Virus record (IMG/VR): IMGVR_UViG_3300027791_002264
Location: 1 to 64,000 of that record
Length of the DNA stretch: 64,000 nt
Direction: 5' to 3' (one strand)
Origin: a virus
Below, one piece after another: positions 9,207-17,494 of this stretch. Each line of letters opens with the position of its first letter. The first letter of the stretch is position 1. Both the position numbers and the translations under genes were made by a program. A model generated the notes under the pieces. It saw nothing but the letters and a program-made list of their open reading frames with translations, was not told where the DNA came from and did not search any database.

Positions 9207-9659
9207 ATGAATACCAAATACACTGCTACTTTTAAAATGGATAAAGGAGATATTACTTTTCGTCTTTATGATGAAACTCCAATAAACACTGGAAATTTTA
9301 TTATTAAAGCAGAAGCCGGTAATTATGATGGCCAAAGTTTTGATAGGGTTATACCAGGCTTCATGGTGCAGTTAGGACCAAAGGAACAAGAAGGTGGTCA
9401 TCCATACTTATATGATGAATTAGAAACACCTCGAAGAAAAAAGAATAATAATTTTCATGCTTATGGCGTTTTAAGTGCTGCTAATACTGGATCACCACAT
9501 ACTTCAATGGGTGCATTCTTTATTTGTTTAAGTAGAAGAGGAACTCAACATTTAGATCCAGGTCATACAACATTTGGTCATGTTATTGATGGAATGGAAT
9601 TAATTGAGCAGATTGCAGAAGGCGATACTGTTAATAATATAATTATTTCACTTACTTAA
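9207..9659 (+). CDS. Cyclophilin-type peptidyl-prolyl cis-trans isomerase
   Basis: The 150-residue product is a compact cyclophilin. It has GDITFRLYDETPINTGNF, the catalytic FDRVIPGFMVQLG motif with the active Arg, an MGAFFICLS strand, and the closing LDPGHTTFGHVIDGMELIEQI motif. It speeds rotation about Xaa-Pro bonds. There is no signal peptide, so it acts in the host cytoplasm. It lies 24 bases after the tape measure gene, so it may help fold tail proteins such as the proline-bearing sheath or fibres. Cyclophilins are uncommon in phages. Confidence 0.93.
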   Translation: MNTKYTATFKMDKGDITFRLYDETPINTGNFIIKAEAGNYDGQSFDRVIPGFMVQLGPKEQEGGHPYLYDELETPRRKKNNNFHAYGVLSAANTGSPHTSMGAFFICLSRRGTQHLDPGHTTFGHVIDGMELIEQIAEGDTVNNIIISLT

Positions 9660-9728
9660 CAATTTCTTAAAACTAACTTTAACTTTAGCTATATAAATTA
9701 TATAACAGTTAAGGTAAAAAAGTATAGT

Positions 9729-10532
9729 ATGAAGAAAAATATAGTTTGGTTTGATTTAGAAACCACAGGAATAAGTACATCATCAGATCGTATCATAGAG
9801 ATATGCATGATTAAAACCGACTTTGACGGTAATGAGATTGAGACTTATAATCAATTAGTAAACCCAGGTAATGTAGAGATGAGAGCCGAAGCTGAAGAAA
9901 AGCATGGCATTTCTCTAGAGATGTTAAAGGATAAACCTACCTTTGAAATGATAGCATCTGAAATAAACGATTTTATTGGTGATTGCGACTTAGGAGGGTA
10001 TAATGCCTTATTCTTTGATGTACCATTTTTATGTGAGGAATTCATGAGATGTGGTATAGCATTTAACCATAGAGGTCGAGCAGTAATGGATCCTTTCCTT
10101 ATTTATAGTAATTATGAAAAGAGAGATTTAACTAGTACTTATAAAAAATATACTGGTAAAGATTTAGAAGGTGCACATAGAGCTGAGGCTGATGTTAGAG
10201 CTACAATGGAAATATTTCAAAAACAAAGAGAAGTATACCAAATGGCTGATACTGCAGAAGAAATAGATAAGGAGGTAAATACTCGTAGAGCTGATCAAGT
10301 TGATTTAGGTGGTAAATTAAAATTTGCTGATGTAGATGGTAAAAGAACTATTATATTTAATTTTGGCAAGCATAAAGGAAAACCTTTTAGAGAAATATTT
10401 GAAAATGATTTTAACTATCTTTCATGGATAATTGAAAAAGGTGAATTTTCTAAAGAGCTTAAGATTATATTAACTAAATTAATTGCTAAGTTTAAAGCTG
10501 AAGAAAATAAAAATATAGAAATGCCATATTAA
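9729..10532 (+). CDS. DnaQ-like 3'-5' exonuclease with C-terminal DUF3820-like domain
   Basis: Residues 1-170 form a DEDD exonuclease: FDLETTG with Asp9 and Glu11, a central GYNALFFDVPFL block with the next Asp, and a HRAEADVRAT motif with the last His and Asp (DEDDh type). Residues 195-260 form a second small domain with an FNFGKHKGKPFREI motif, as in the DUF3820 module often attached to such exonucleases in Bacteroidota. Likely roles are proofreading, DNA repair or RNA trimming. An AT-rich stretch (9660-9728) separates it from the cyclophilin. Confidence 0.9.
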   Translation: MKKNIVWFDLETTGISTSSDRIIEICMIKTDFDGNEIETYNQLVNPGNVEMRAEAEEKHGISLEMLKDKPTFEMIASEINDFIGDCDLGGYNALFFDVPFLCEEFMRCGIAFNHRGRAVMDPFLIYSNYEKRDLTSTYKKYTGKDLEGAHRAEADVRATMEIFQKQREVYQMADTAEEIDKEVNTRRADQVDLGGKLKFADVDGKRTIIFNFGKHKGKPFREIFENDFNYLSWIIEKGEFSKELKIILTKLIAKFKAEENKNIEMPY

Positions 10533-10533
10533 T

Positions 10534-10577
10534 CTTTCAGAAATAGAAAAGATTTGTTATTATTATAATATACTAAA
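10534..10577 (+). promoter_or_regulatory. Promoter with CTTTCAGAA box, TTTG and TACTAAA elements
   Basis: CTTTCAGAA (10534-10542), a 10-base spacer, TTTGTTAT (10553-10560), 14 bases, then TACTAAA (10571-10577), 12 bases before the ATG at 10590. The same box-spacer-box arrangement occurs upstream of clpA and, less exactly, the UV endonuclease. TTTG resembles the -33 element of Bacteroidota promoters; the upstream box may bind an activator. Confidence 0.6.
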
Positions 10578-10589
10578 CACAAAGATAAG

Positions 10590-10919
10590 ATGAATAGATT
10601 AGAAAATGCCAGCCTAGCAACGGATTTAGGATTTCATAACCATGCATTTGAAGCAGCAATAGAAGATATAGAAAAAGTATGTGGCGCAGTAATGTACACT
10701 GATTCTGATATTACTGAAAGGACTCAAAATGAATGGGAGATGCAAACTGAAGATGGTACTCCTTTTACTATTTATGATTTTAAAGAATATCGTGAATATG
10801 ATAAAGTTGAAAAGGTTACATGGCATATAGGCTCAGGTAATAGATTTGGATCAAAGAAAGGATATGATGAATTAAAAAGAGCATTCCATTTGCATCCAAA
10901 GATTGAGTATAATATATAA
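10590..10919 (+). CDS. Hypothetical protein, 109 residues
   Basis: I do not recognise this acidic soluble protein. It has an N-terminal helical part and a C-terminal part rich in charged and aromatic residues (YDFKEYREYDKVEKVTWHIG). It has no signal peptide, membrane segment or metal motif. It has its own promoter and directly precedes the tmRNA, with its stop 28 bases before the tmRNA 5' end. It may be an early gene; the RNA block could be read from the same promoter. Confidence 0.7.
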   Translation: MNRLENASLATDLGFHNHAFEAAIEDIEKVCGAVMYTDSDITERTQNEWEMQTEDGTPFTIYDFKEYREYDKVEKVTWHIGSGNRFGSKKGYDELKRAFHLHPKIEYNI

Positions 10920-10947
10920 AGATTATAATTACGTTCTTTGATTTATT

Positions 10948-11291
10948 GGGGGTGACCGGTTTTTGACAATTAGATTGAGATAAAAACTACAGTACTGGGT
11001 GATGACCTCCATCAATCTTAGCCGACAACGCTGAGTTAGCAATGGCTGCCTAAGTAGGTAAGTAGTGCTCATCATATTATTAGTATGCTTGTAAATAATC
11101 GAGATGTAAAAGGAAGCAAGATGTGGTTTAGCAATGTACCCGTTAAACATTGCAACCAATAGAGCCTTTATGATTTTGTGGCCATGGAACATCAAAATCT
11201 GATTTTGGAAGTTTAAAGAAACTTATCCTAAGCTGTAAGAAATGTTTTTAAGGATACTTATTGGACGTGGGTTCGAATCCCACCACCTCCA
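10948..11291 (+). ncRNA. ssrA: Transfer-messenger RNA (tmRNA), tag ADNAELAMAA
   Basis: The ends fold into a tRNA-like domain: GGGGGTG (10948-10954) pairs with CACCTCC (11284-11290), with discriminator A at 11291. A GACCGG...TTGACA D-region follows the 5' strand, and a T-arm GTGGG-TTCGAAT-CCCAC lies at 11267-11283. AGATTGA (10972-10978) pairs with TCAATCT (11012-11018) just before the resume codon GCC at 11021. The tag frame 11021-11050 reads ADNAELAMAA, then TAA (11051-11053). Length 344 bases is normal. The tag ends in two alanines like the bacterial -ALAA degron read by ClpXP/ClpAP. CCA is not fully encoded. Confidence 0.93.
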
Positions 11292-11295
11292 CAAT

Positions 11296-11368
11296 GCGAA
11301 AGTAGCTCAGTCGGTAGAGCATCAGTTTACCAAGCTGAGGGTCGCGGGTTCGAATCCCGTCTTTCGCT
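11296..11368 (+). tRNA. tRNA-Gly(ACC)
   Basis: A 73-base cloverleaf: acceptor GCGAAAG/CTTTCGC, D-arm GCTC/GAGC, anticodon stem TCAGT/GCTGA, loop TTACCAA, T-arm GCGGG-TTCGAAT-CCCGT. The anticodon ACC reads GGU. G1-C72, C2-G71 and U73 agree with glycine identity in bacteria. A34 in a glycine tRNA is unusual, since bacteria normally use GCC, UCC or CCC. CCA is not encoded. It begins five bases after the tmRNA. Confidence 0.9.
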
Positions 11369-11382
11369 CAATATTATTAAAA

Positions 11383-11456
11383 GGGGAATTAGCTCAGCTG
11401 GCTAGAGCGCCTGCCTTGCACGCAGGAGGTCATCGGTTCGACTCCGATATTCTCCA
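11383..11456 (+). tRNA. tRNA-Ala(TGC)
   Basis: A 74-base cloverleaf: acceptor GGGGAAT/ATTCTCC, D-arm with GCTC/GAGC, anticodon stem CCTGC/GCAGG with loop CTTGCAC (anticodon TGC at 11417-11419), T-arm ATCGG-TTCGACT-CCGAT, discriminator A. CCA is not encoded (ACAAC follows). The anticodon reads GCA and probably GCU and GCG, and GCA/GCT are common in this genome. Confidence 0.95.
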
Positions 11457-11483
11457 CAACAATTAAAATTAAATATATAGATT

Positions 11484-11654
11484 ATGAAGAAGTTTTTAAG
11501 TACATGGTATCCAATCATCATAGCATTCACAGCAATGTTATATTCAATTGGATTAGGATTATTTGGATTAACAGAAGAAGCCCAATACTCAGCTCATTGG
11601 TCAGGAACAATTTTACTATTTGCTATAGCAATCAGACAAAGACGAGGTAGATGA
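11484..11654 (+). CDS. Small membrane protein, 56 residues
   Basis: A start at 11484 gives 56 residues with two hydrophobic stretches (about 8-30 and 41-50) and a basic end (RQRRGR). Its stop overlaps the next start (ATGA at 11651-11654), which supports translation. Function unknown. Confidence 0.7.
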   Translation: MKKFLSTWYPIIIAFTAMLYSIGLGLFGLTEEAQYSAHWSGTILLFAIAIRQRRGR

Positions 11655-11956
11655 ATATAGCAATGTTTATAGTAGGGGCATCAATATTTAGTGTTTATGT
11701 TGTTTTGCTAGTTTGGAATATTTTTTATAGTAACAAAAAACAAAGAGAAGAAAATTATCCAGGTTACTATGCTAGGCATGGACAACCAGAACAAGACAAT
11801 TTAGAAGTACGTAAACAACCGAAACAAGACAATTTAGAAGTACAATTAATGAATGCTAAAATTAATTCAACATCCCCATATAATGATGGATGGACGCAAG
11901 AAGGATATAAGGAGCAAGTAACTCATTTAGAGAAGAAAATAAAATCAGTTAAATAA
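11651..11956 (+). CDS. Single-pass membrane protein, 101 residues
   Basis: One N-terminal membrane helix (about 3-26) is followed by a polar tail predicted to face the cytoplasm. The tail holds a short direct repeat (QDNLEV twice, about residues 49-65). It overlaps the preceding small membrane gene by four bases and is probably translated with it. Not recognised; both could act at the host inner membrane. Confidence 0.7.
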   Translation: MNIAMFIVGASIFSVYVVLLVWNIFYSNKKQREENYPGYYARHGQPEQDNLEVRKQPKQDNLEVQLMNAKINSTSPYNDGWTQEGYKEQVTHLEKKIKSVK

Positions 11957-11959
11957 GTA

Positions 11960-12106
11960 ATGACAACAAATCAACAATCAAATAACGGAAACGAGCAATT
12001 AAATACTGCAAGGAATTCGTTTAATAGTAAAGTATCTAAGTATAGAATACTAGGCGGTACTAAAAAGGTACTATGGGATAATGCAAGAAGAAACAGATCA
12101 ATATGA
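11960..12106 (+). CDS. Hypothetical protein, 48 residues
   Basis: A start at 11960 encodes a polar, Asn/Gln-rich then basic peptide (ending WDNARRNRSI). Its stop overlaps the next ATG (12103), the typical coupling in this genome. No recognisable domain. Confidence 0.6.
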   Translation: MTTNQQSNNGNEQLNTARNSFNSKVSKYRILGGTKKVLWDNARRNRSI

Positions 12107-12294
12107 AAAAAGATTATGAATATGTAATCCAAGTAATAAGAAACGATAATAATAAACTAATACATTATCCTGCTGTTAGAAACTTAATAGACCTTTGGGT
12201 AACTAAGTGGAATGGATCTACTGAATATAGTAAAAATATATTTGATGTTTATTTGCATTCTCTTAATATTAATCTCAAAAGATCATTCAGGTAA
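12103..12294 (+). CDS. Hypothetical protein, 63 residues
   Basis: A small basic soluble protein with Trp and Tyr, no membrane segment and no known motif. It is coupled to the gene before and lies 38 bases upstream of the topoisomerase operon. Function unknown. Confidence 0.65.
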   Translation: MKKDYEYVIQVIRNDNNKLIHYPAVRNLIDLWVTKWNGSTEYSKNIFDVYLHSLNINLKRSFR

Positions 12295-12331
12295 ACAAAA
12301 TTTAATTTTGACCATATAAAAATAAAAATAC

Positions 12332-14206
12332 ATGGCAGTAAGCATTGAAAAGAAATACCAAAAATTAACAGACACAGAACATGTATTGTTAAGACCTGGT
12401 ATGTATGTTGGATCTATTAAGCCACATACCGAAGAAGTATTTTTACCTATGAAAGGTAAAGATCAATTTCAACTTACTGAAGTAACTTATAATCCTGGAT
12501 TCCTAAAACTGTTTGATGAAATAGTTTCTAACTCTGTTGATGAACATAAAAGAAATACTAAGCTGAATAAAGTTAAGGTAGATATAGATATGTCTACTGG
12601 TTTAATTTCTATATGGGATAATGGAGGTATACCTGTAAAGATTCATAAAGAGTATGATGAGTGGGTACCAGAAATGATATTTTCTAATTTAAAGGCAGGT
12701 AGTAATTTTGATGATACTGAAGATAGGGTTGTTGTTGGAACAAATGGTGTAGGTAGTACATTAACAAATATATTTAGTAAAGAATTTATAATTGAAACTT
12801 GTGATGGTCAAAAACACTTTGCACAAACCTTTAAAAATAATATGTCTGAAAGGACTAAGGCTAAAATCACCAAAAAGAAAACTGCATATACAAAAATAAC
12901 ATATCTTACTGATTTTAAAAGATTTGGTTTAAATGGTATTAATAAGAATCATTATTTAATGATAACTAAAAGACTTATTGATATTGCTGCATGTAACCCA
13001 ACTCTTAAAATATTTTTAAATGATAAACCGATTGCCTTTAAAACTTTTAAAGATTATGCAAATCGTTATGTAACTCCAATATTTTATGATCAATCAGAAC
13101 ATTGGAAAATTGGAATTGGTCATTCAAAAACTGGCTTTAAAGCAATATCATTTGTTAATTCTGTTGAAACTAAAGATGGCGGTACTCATGTTAATAATAT
13201 AGACTGGCAAATTACATCTTATCTTAGAGACAAGATTAAAAGAAAATACCGTGTAGATGTAAAACCTTCTGAATTAAGACAACATTTATATTTGTTTATA
13301 AATTGTACTGTTATTAATCCATCATTCTCTTCTCAAACTAAAGAAAAATTAATAACTCCTCCAAAGGATTTTGGTACAAGTCATGTATTAAGTGAAAAAG
13401 TCTTAAGACAGGTTTTAAATTCTGAAATTATAGAATCCGTTTTAGATTGGATTAATAGAAAACAAGAAGCTGATGAAAGAGCAAAGCTTAGAAAATTAAA
13501 TAAAGGTTTAGATAAAACTAAAGTTCTTAAATTAATAGATGCAAAGAAAAGAGGTGATAGAGCAAAATGTACACTTGCAATATTTGAAGGTGATTCTGCA
13601 TCATCAGCATTTAGAAGATACAGAGAACCACAATACCAAGGAGCATTTCCACTAAGAGGTAAGTTTATTAATGTTAGAGAATTACCAGCATCTAAGGTTG
13701 TACAGAATAAAGAGGTACAATCAATGATGGCTGCTATGGGTTTAAAGATCGGTCATGAACCTAAAGATCTAAGGTATGGTAAAATACTTTTATATACGGA
13801 TGCAGATGTAGACGGTAACTCCATTGCGGCATTACTAATTAATTTCTTAGGTAAATATTGGCCAGAATTATTTAGTGAAGGTAGGATTCTTAAAGTAGAA
13901 ACACCTCTTATGGTTGCAAAGAAAGGTAAAGAATCATTAAACTTTTATTCTGATGATGATTATAAGGTATGGGAATCTAAACAAAGAAATCTTAATAGCT
14001 GGTCAATAGAATACAAAAAAGGTTTAGCCGCACTAGAAGATGCAGAATATAAGGAGATCATTAGAAGCCCGAGAACATTCACGCTTACAAAGGACAACGG
14101 ATTTAACAATACTTTAGATATATGGTTCTCGAAAGATTCTAATCCTCGTAAAGGCAAGATATTAGGCGAAGAAATAATAATTAAAAACAATAAATCATTA
14201 TTTTAG
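12332..14206 (+). CDS. 39: Type II DNA topoisomerase, ATPase and TOPRIM subunit (T4 gp39/gp60-like)
   Basis: The 624-residue product resembles a GyrB/ParE-type subunit. The ATPase domain has EIVSNSVDEH (Bergerat Asn), a DNGGIPV loop and GTNGVGSTLTN. The transducer domain follows. The TOPRIM domain has EGDSASSAFR (catalytic Glu) and YTDADVDGNSIAALL (metal-binding Asp-x-Asp). In T4 these parts are split between gp39 and gp60; here they are one chain. It hydrolyses ATP to drive strand passage with the partner subunit, which starts on the base after the stop. It probably relieves supercoils during phage replication. Confidence 0.95.
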   Translation: MAVSIEKKYQKLTDTEHVLLRPGMYVGSIKPHTEEVFLPMKGKDQFQLTEVTYNPGFLKLFDEIVSNSVDEHKRNTKLNKVKVDIDMSTGLISIWDNGGIPVKIHKEYDEWVPEMIFSNLKAGSNFDDTEDRVVVGTNGVGSTLTNIFSKEFIIETCDGQKHFAQTFKNNMSERTKAKITKKKTAYTKITYLTDFKRFGLNGINKNHYLMITKRLIDIAACNPTLKIFLNDKPIAFKTFKDYANRYVTPIFYDQSEHWKIGIGHSKTGFKAISFVNSVETKDGGTHVNNIDWQITSYLRDKIKRKYRVDVKPSELRQHLYLFINCTVINPSFSSQTKEKLITPPKDFGTSHVLSEKVLRQVLNSEIIESVLDWINRKQEADERAKLRKLNKGLDKTKVLKLIDAKKRGDRAKCTLAIFEGDSASSAFRRYREPQYQGAFPLRGKFINVRELPASKVVQNKEVQSMMAAMGLKIGHEPKDLRYGKILLYTDADVDGNSIAALLINFLGKYWPELFSEGRILKVETPLMVAKKGKESLNFYSDDDYKVWESKQRNLNSWSIEYKKGLAALEDAEYKEIIRSPRTFTLTKDNGFNNTLDIWFSKDSNPRKGKILGEEIIIKNNKSLF

Positions 14207-15553
14207 ATGAAGAGCAATAGAACAGTAACATCCTTTTTTGATAAAGAATACTTAGAGTATGCAAGATACGTTGTAGAGAACAGGGCTATACCAAGTTGTA
14301 TAGACGGTCTTAAACCTACACAGAGAAAAGTTGTTTATATTGCAAATAAGATATGGAAAACTGGTAATGAAAAACCAATGAAGCTTTTTCAACTTGCAGG
14401 TAGGGTAGCAGCTGAGGCATTTTATCATCATGGTAATACTTCACTAGAATCTTCAATGGTTGGAATGGCACAGAAGTTTAAAAATTCATTACCATTATTA
14501 GAAGGTGTAGGTCAGTTTGGTTCTTTAAGAAGCCCAGCAGCAGGTGCACCGCGTTATATAAGTGCAAAGTTACATCCTAATTTTAGATTATTATATCAAG
14601 ATTTTGATTTATTAGAAAACAAAATAGAAGAAGGAGAAAAAATTGAACCAGCATTCTTTTTACCAATTGTACCAACTGTTATATTAAATGGAACATCTGG
14701 TATTGCTGTTGGTTTTGCTACTAATATTTTAAATAGAAACCCTAAAGATGTAGTAGATGCATGTATTGCCACTCTAAATAATAAAAGAATGAAAGTATTA
14801 GCACCTTGGATACATGAATTTAAAGGTACTTTTACTAGAGATTTAGAAAATCCTAAAACTTGGAAAATAAAAGGAGAGTATAAAATTATTAATACAACAA
14901 CAGTAAAGATAACTGCAATACCTCCAAATTATACTTATGAAAGATATGAAGAGATTTTAAATCTTTTAATGGAAAAGGGTGTAATCACAAGCTATGATGA
15001 TAATTCTTCTGAAACGATTGAGTACATATTAAAATTCAGAAGGTCAATATTAAATGACTTAGTTTCAAAAGGTAAGTTAGATAATGCACTTAGGTTAAAC
15101 ACACAAGAAACTGAAAATTTAACAACGATAGATGAAAATGGTGAATTAAAGATTTTTAATAAAGCCGAAGATATTGTAAAACATTTTGTTGGTGTAAGGT
15201 TATCATGGTATCAAACACGAAAAGATTATTTAATTGATAAAACAGAAAAGCAATTATCATTAGTAACAAATAAAGCAAGGTTCATTAAAGATATTATTGA
15301 CAATAAATTAAAAATTAATAATGTACTTAAAGAAAAGATTGTAACTTATTTAAAAACTAATGCATATGATACTGTTCATGGTTCATATGATTATCTTTTA
15401 TCAATGGCTATTCATTCTTTAACAAAGGAAAGATATGAAAAATTGTTATTAGAAAAAGAAGAGTGTATTATTGCACTCAAGATGTTAAAGGCAACTGATC
15501 CTAAGACAATGTACTTAGAAGATCTTAAAAAATTAAAGTTATCAATTAAGTAA
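14207..15553 (+). CDS. 52: Type II DNA topoisomerase, DNA-cleaving subunit (T4 gp52-like)
   Basis: The 448-residue product matches GyrA/ParC-type breakage subunits without a C-terminal beta-pinwheel, as in T4 gp52 (442 residues). RAIPSCIDGLKPTQRKV starts the winged-helix domain. A GQFGSLRSPAAGAPRYI block carries the catalytic Tyr in the RY pair that bonds to DNA. A GTSGIAVGFATN block follows, then a C-terminal coiled coil. It starts directly after the ATPase subunit's TAG (no gap), so the two are translated together. Confidence 0.95.
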   Translation: MKSNRTVTSFFDKEYLEYARYVVENRAIPSCIDGLKPTQRKVVYIANKIWKTGNEKPMKLFQLAGRVAAEAFYHHGNTSLESSMVGMAQKFKNSLPLLEGVGQFGSLRSPAAGAPRYISAKLHPNFRLLYQDFDLLENKIEEGEKIEPAFFLPIVPTVILNGTSGIAVGFATNILNRNPKDVVDACIATLNNKRMKVLAPWIHEFKGTFTRDLENPKTWKIKGEYKIINTTTVKITAIPPNYTYERYEEILNLLMEKGVITSYDDNSSETIEYILKFRRSILNDLVSKGKLDNALRLNTQETENLTTIDENGELKIFNKAEDIVKHFVGVRLSWYQTRKDYLIDKTEKQLSLVTNKARFIKDIIDNKLKINNVLKEKIVTYLKTNAYDTVHGSYDYLLSMAIHSLTKERYEKLLLEKEECIIALKMLKATDPKTMYLEDLKKLKLSIK

Positions 15554-15593
15554 ACTTTTTTTAAAAACAACATATAAATATAAATCAATAACT

Positions 15594-15740
15594 ATGGAGA
15601 CTTACCAATTTTTAGTAAATGACGATAAAAGAATAGCATGCTCAGCAAATAGCGAAACAGATGCATGGTCATGGCTAGCAAAGACCAAGAACCTCACAGT
15701 AGATCAAGTAAAAAAACTTTATAAAATTAAATTAAAATAA
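15594..15740 (+). CDS. Hypothetical protein, 48 residues
   Basis: A start at 15594 after an A-rich leader encodes a 48-residue soluble peptide with two Trp residues and a basic C-terminus. It lies between the topoisomerase operon and a KTSC gene, eight bases upstream of the latter. No known motif. Confidence 0.6.
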   Translation: METYQFLVNDDKRIACSANSETDAWSWLAKTKNLTVDQVKKLYKIKLK

Positions 15741-15747
15741 AATAAAA

Positions 15748-15975
15748 ATGATACAAGAACAATCATCAACAGTTGATTCATCAATGATTAACAAATACGT
15801 TTATAACTTTGCCACTAAATCTCTTAAGGTTGAATTTACAGGTGGAGCATTATATGAATATTCTAATGTAGAACCTGAGTTATATGATAACTTATGTAAA
15901 GCAGAATCTATTGGTAAATTCTTTAACGAACAAATTAAAAATAATTTTGAACATACACAATTAATAACAGACTAA
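15748..15975 (+). CDS. KTSC domain protein
   Basis: The 75-residue product is essentially one KTSC domain: a VDSSMI start, a strand pattern around YVYNFATKSLKVEFTGGALYEYSNV, then AESIGKFFNEQIKN. KTSC proteins are small beta-rich domains common in phages and bacteria, often proposed to bind RNA or tRNA synthetase partners; the precise role is unknown. It is followed one base later by the next gene. Confidence 0.85.
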   Translation: MIQEQSSTVDSSMINKYVYNFATKSLKVEFTGGALYEYSNVEPELYDNLCKAESIGKFFNEQIKNNFEHTQLITD

Positions 15976-15976
15976 T

Positions 15977-16204
15977 ATGAATAAAAATATAATTTACGAA
16001 GCGCTTAAGGCACAATTCGAGGCACAGAGGCAACTTGCATTAGCAACATTAACAATCTATATGACTAATCCTGTAGGTATAGGAGAACATCCTCAGCATA
16101 TTGAAGAAATGCAAACATTAACTAGATCATTAGCAGAGGCTGACGATTGTTTAGAAACATTAAAAAGAAATTTTGAAATAGCAGAAGCAGGAGCGGATGA
16201 ATAA
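15977..16204 (+). CDS. Hypothetical helical protein, 75 residues
   Basis: An acidic, all-helical protein, probably a coiled-coil hairpin (AQFEAQRQLALATLTIYM, then a second helix ending in ETLKRNFEIAEAG). It overlaps the start of the nucleotide kinase by eight bases, so its expression is linked to nucleotide metabolism. Not recognised. Confidence 0.65.
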   Translation: MNKNIIYEALKAQFEAQRQLALATLTIYMTNPVGIGEHPQHIEEMQTLTRSLAEADDCLETLKRNFEIAEAGADE

Positions 16205-16676
16205 AATCATATTAATAGGAAAGGCCGCTGCTGGAAAAGATCATATGAGAAAGGTTTTAGAAGGTAGAGGTTTTACATACGGTACATCTTATACAACCAG
16301 ACCTCCTAGGGATGGTGAAATTGATGGCCAAGATTATTATTTTATTTCTAAAGAAGTTTTTAAGAAGTTTGCAGATAATAATTATTGGTATGAATATGTA
16401 GAATTCAACGGTTGGTTTTATGGTACAAGCTATGAACAATTTAAAAAGACATGTAACTTATTTGTTATGACCCCTAAAGGTGTTGAGGCAATTAATCCTA
16501 TTGATAGAAAAGACTGTACTATCATTTATTTAGACATACCTTTAGAAATAAGAAAAGAAAGATTAAAATTAAGAGGTGATCTTAATGATAAGATAGAAAG
16601 AAGGATTGATGCTGATGAAATGGATTTTGGTAAGTTTACTGATTATGATATTGTAATAAACAATTCTAACTTTTAA
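16197..16676 (+). CDS. Guanylate kinase-like nucleotide kinase
   Basis: The 159-residue product has a P-loop (GKAAAGKD near residue 8), the guanylate kinase signature SYTTRPPRDGEIDGQDYYFI with the GMP-binding SYTTRxPR, and a following YEYVEFNGWFYGTSYE block. It transfers phosphate from ATP to a nucleoside monophosphate, probably (d)GMP. It lacks about 45 residues of the usual family length (about 205). Next to a dNMP kinase and dCMP hydroxymethylase, it fits a dNTP supply operon. Confidence 0.85.
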   Translation: MNKIILIGKAAAGKDHMRKVLEGRGFTYGTSYTTRPPRDGEIDGQDYYFISKEVFKKFADNNYWYEYVEFNGWFYGTSYEQFKKTCNLFVMTPKGVEAINPIDRKDCTIIYLDIPLEIRKERLKLRGDLNDKIERRIDADEMDFGKFTDYDIVINNSNF

Positions 16677-16694
16677 CTATATAAAAATAAAACA

Positions 16695-17306
16695 ATGAGT
16701 AAATTCATTATTATAGAAGGTACCGATAATGTAGGTAAAGATACCCAGCAAGATTTAATTATTAAAAACATGAGTGATCACGTTTTTCATAAGTTACATT
16801 ATTCATCATTACCGTTTAAAGATGATAAAGAAAAGCATGCAACATATTCTAAAGAACTTTATGAAAGCATGTTTTTATTAATGATGAAATCTAAACTTGC
16901 TCATAAAAAAGGTGATCCAAATATTAACCTTATATTTAATAGATCTCATTTAGGTGAAACTGTTTATTCTCCATTATATAGAGGTTACTCTGGTGATTAT
17001 GTTTTTGATATTGAAAAGAAATTTACTAAAGCATTAAGAGAAGATCTTTATTTAATTACATTAACTAATGATCCACATACTATATTAAAAAGAGATGATG
17101 GCAAATCTTTTTATGGTAATGAAGAAGAAGTTAAAGCTGAGGTTGATGGATTTACAAGAGCTCATCGATTAAGTACTATTAAAAATAAGTTACATATTAA
17201 TGTTGGTACAATGAGTGCAATAGAAGTTTCTCATATTATAACAGAATTTCTAAAACACAAGAACACAGTAACAGGTGATAACAAACAATTAAATATGTTT
17301 TCATAA
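16695..17306 (+). CDS. Deoxynucleoside/thymidylate monophosphate kinase
   Basis: The 203-residue product has a P-loop IEGTDNVGKDT at the N-terminus, as in thymidylate kinases (EGxDGxGKxT), and an FNRSHLGETVYSPLYRGY block corresponding to the DRY-type substrate region. It would phosphorylate dTMP or a related dNMP; T4 gp1 does the same for hydroxymethyl-dCMP. Location upstream of dCMP hydroxymethylase suggests it may accept that product, which is inference. Confidence 0.85.
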   Translation: MSKFIIIEGTDNVGKDTQQDLIIKNMSDHVFHKLHYSSLPFKDDKEKHATYSKELYESMFLLMMKSKLAHKKGDPNINLIFNRSHLGETVYSPLYRGYSGDYVFDIEKKFTKALREDLYLITLTNDPHTILKRDDGKSFYGNEEEVKAEVDGFTRAHRLSTIKNKLHINVGTMSAIEVSHIITEFLKHKNTVTGDNKQLNMFS

Positions 17307-17494
17307 TGAGTAGCGCAGAAGATATAATGTATAAGGCTCATAATGAAGGTATCAGAGCTGAGGTGTTTATAGAATCACAAAAGTTAAGAGAAGAAAATCC
17401 TATGAAATATAAATACAAAGAAAATGTAGATATATTAGAAGAAGCGTATAAAATAGTATTAGAACGAAAGAATAAAAAGAATGAGAACATATAG
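17306..17494 (+). CDS. Hypothetical protein, 62 residues
   Basis: A charged helical protein rich in Lys and Glu. It starts on the last base of the kinase stop and overlaps the next gene by 14 bases. This tight coupling suggests a real gene with a minor role in the nucleotide operon. No known motif. Confidence 0.6.
   Translation: MSSAEDIMYKAHNEGIRAEVFIESQKLREENPMKYKYKENVDILEEAYKIVLERKNKKNENI

Noticed and set aside
10979-11002. Alternative tmRNA tag reading DKNYSTG
   Set aside because: It lies within the early stem region, before the pairing strand TCAATCT, and lacks an Ala-Ala end. The frame at 11021 has correct position, length and end.
11242-11466. A 74-residue frame across the tmRNA end and both tRNA genes
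   Set aside because: It is built entirely from RNA gene sequence; two clear cloverleaves and the tmRNA end explain the stretch.
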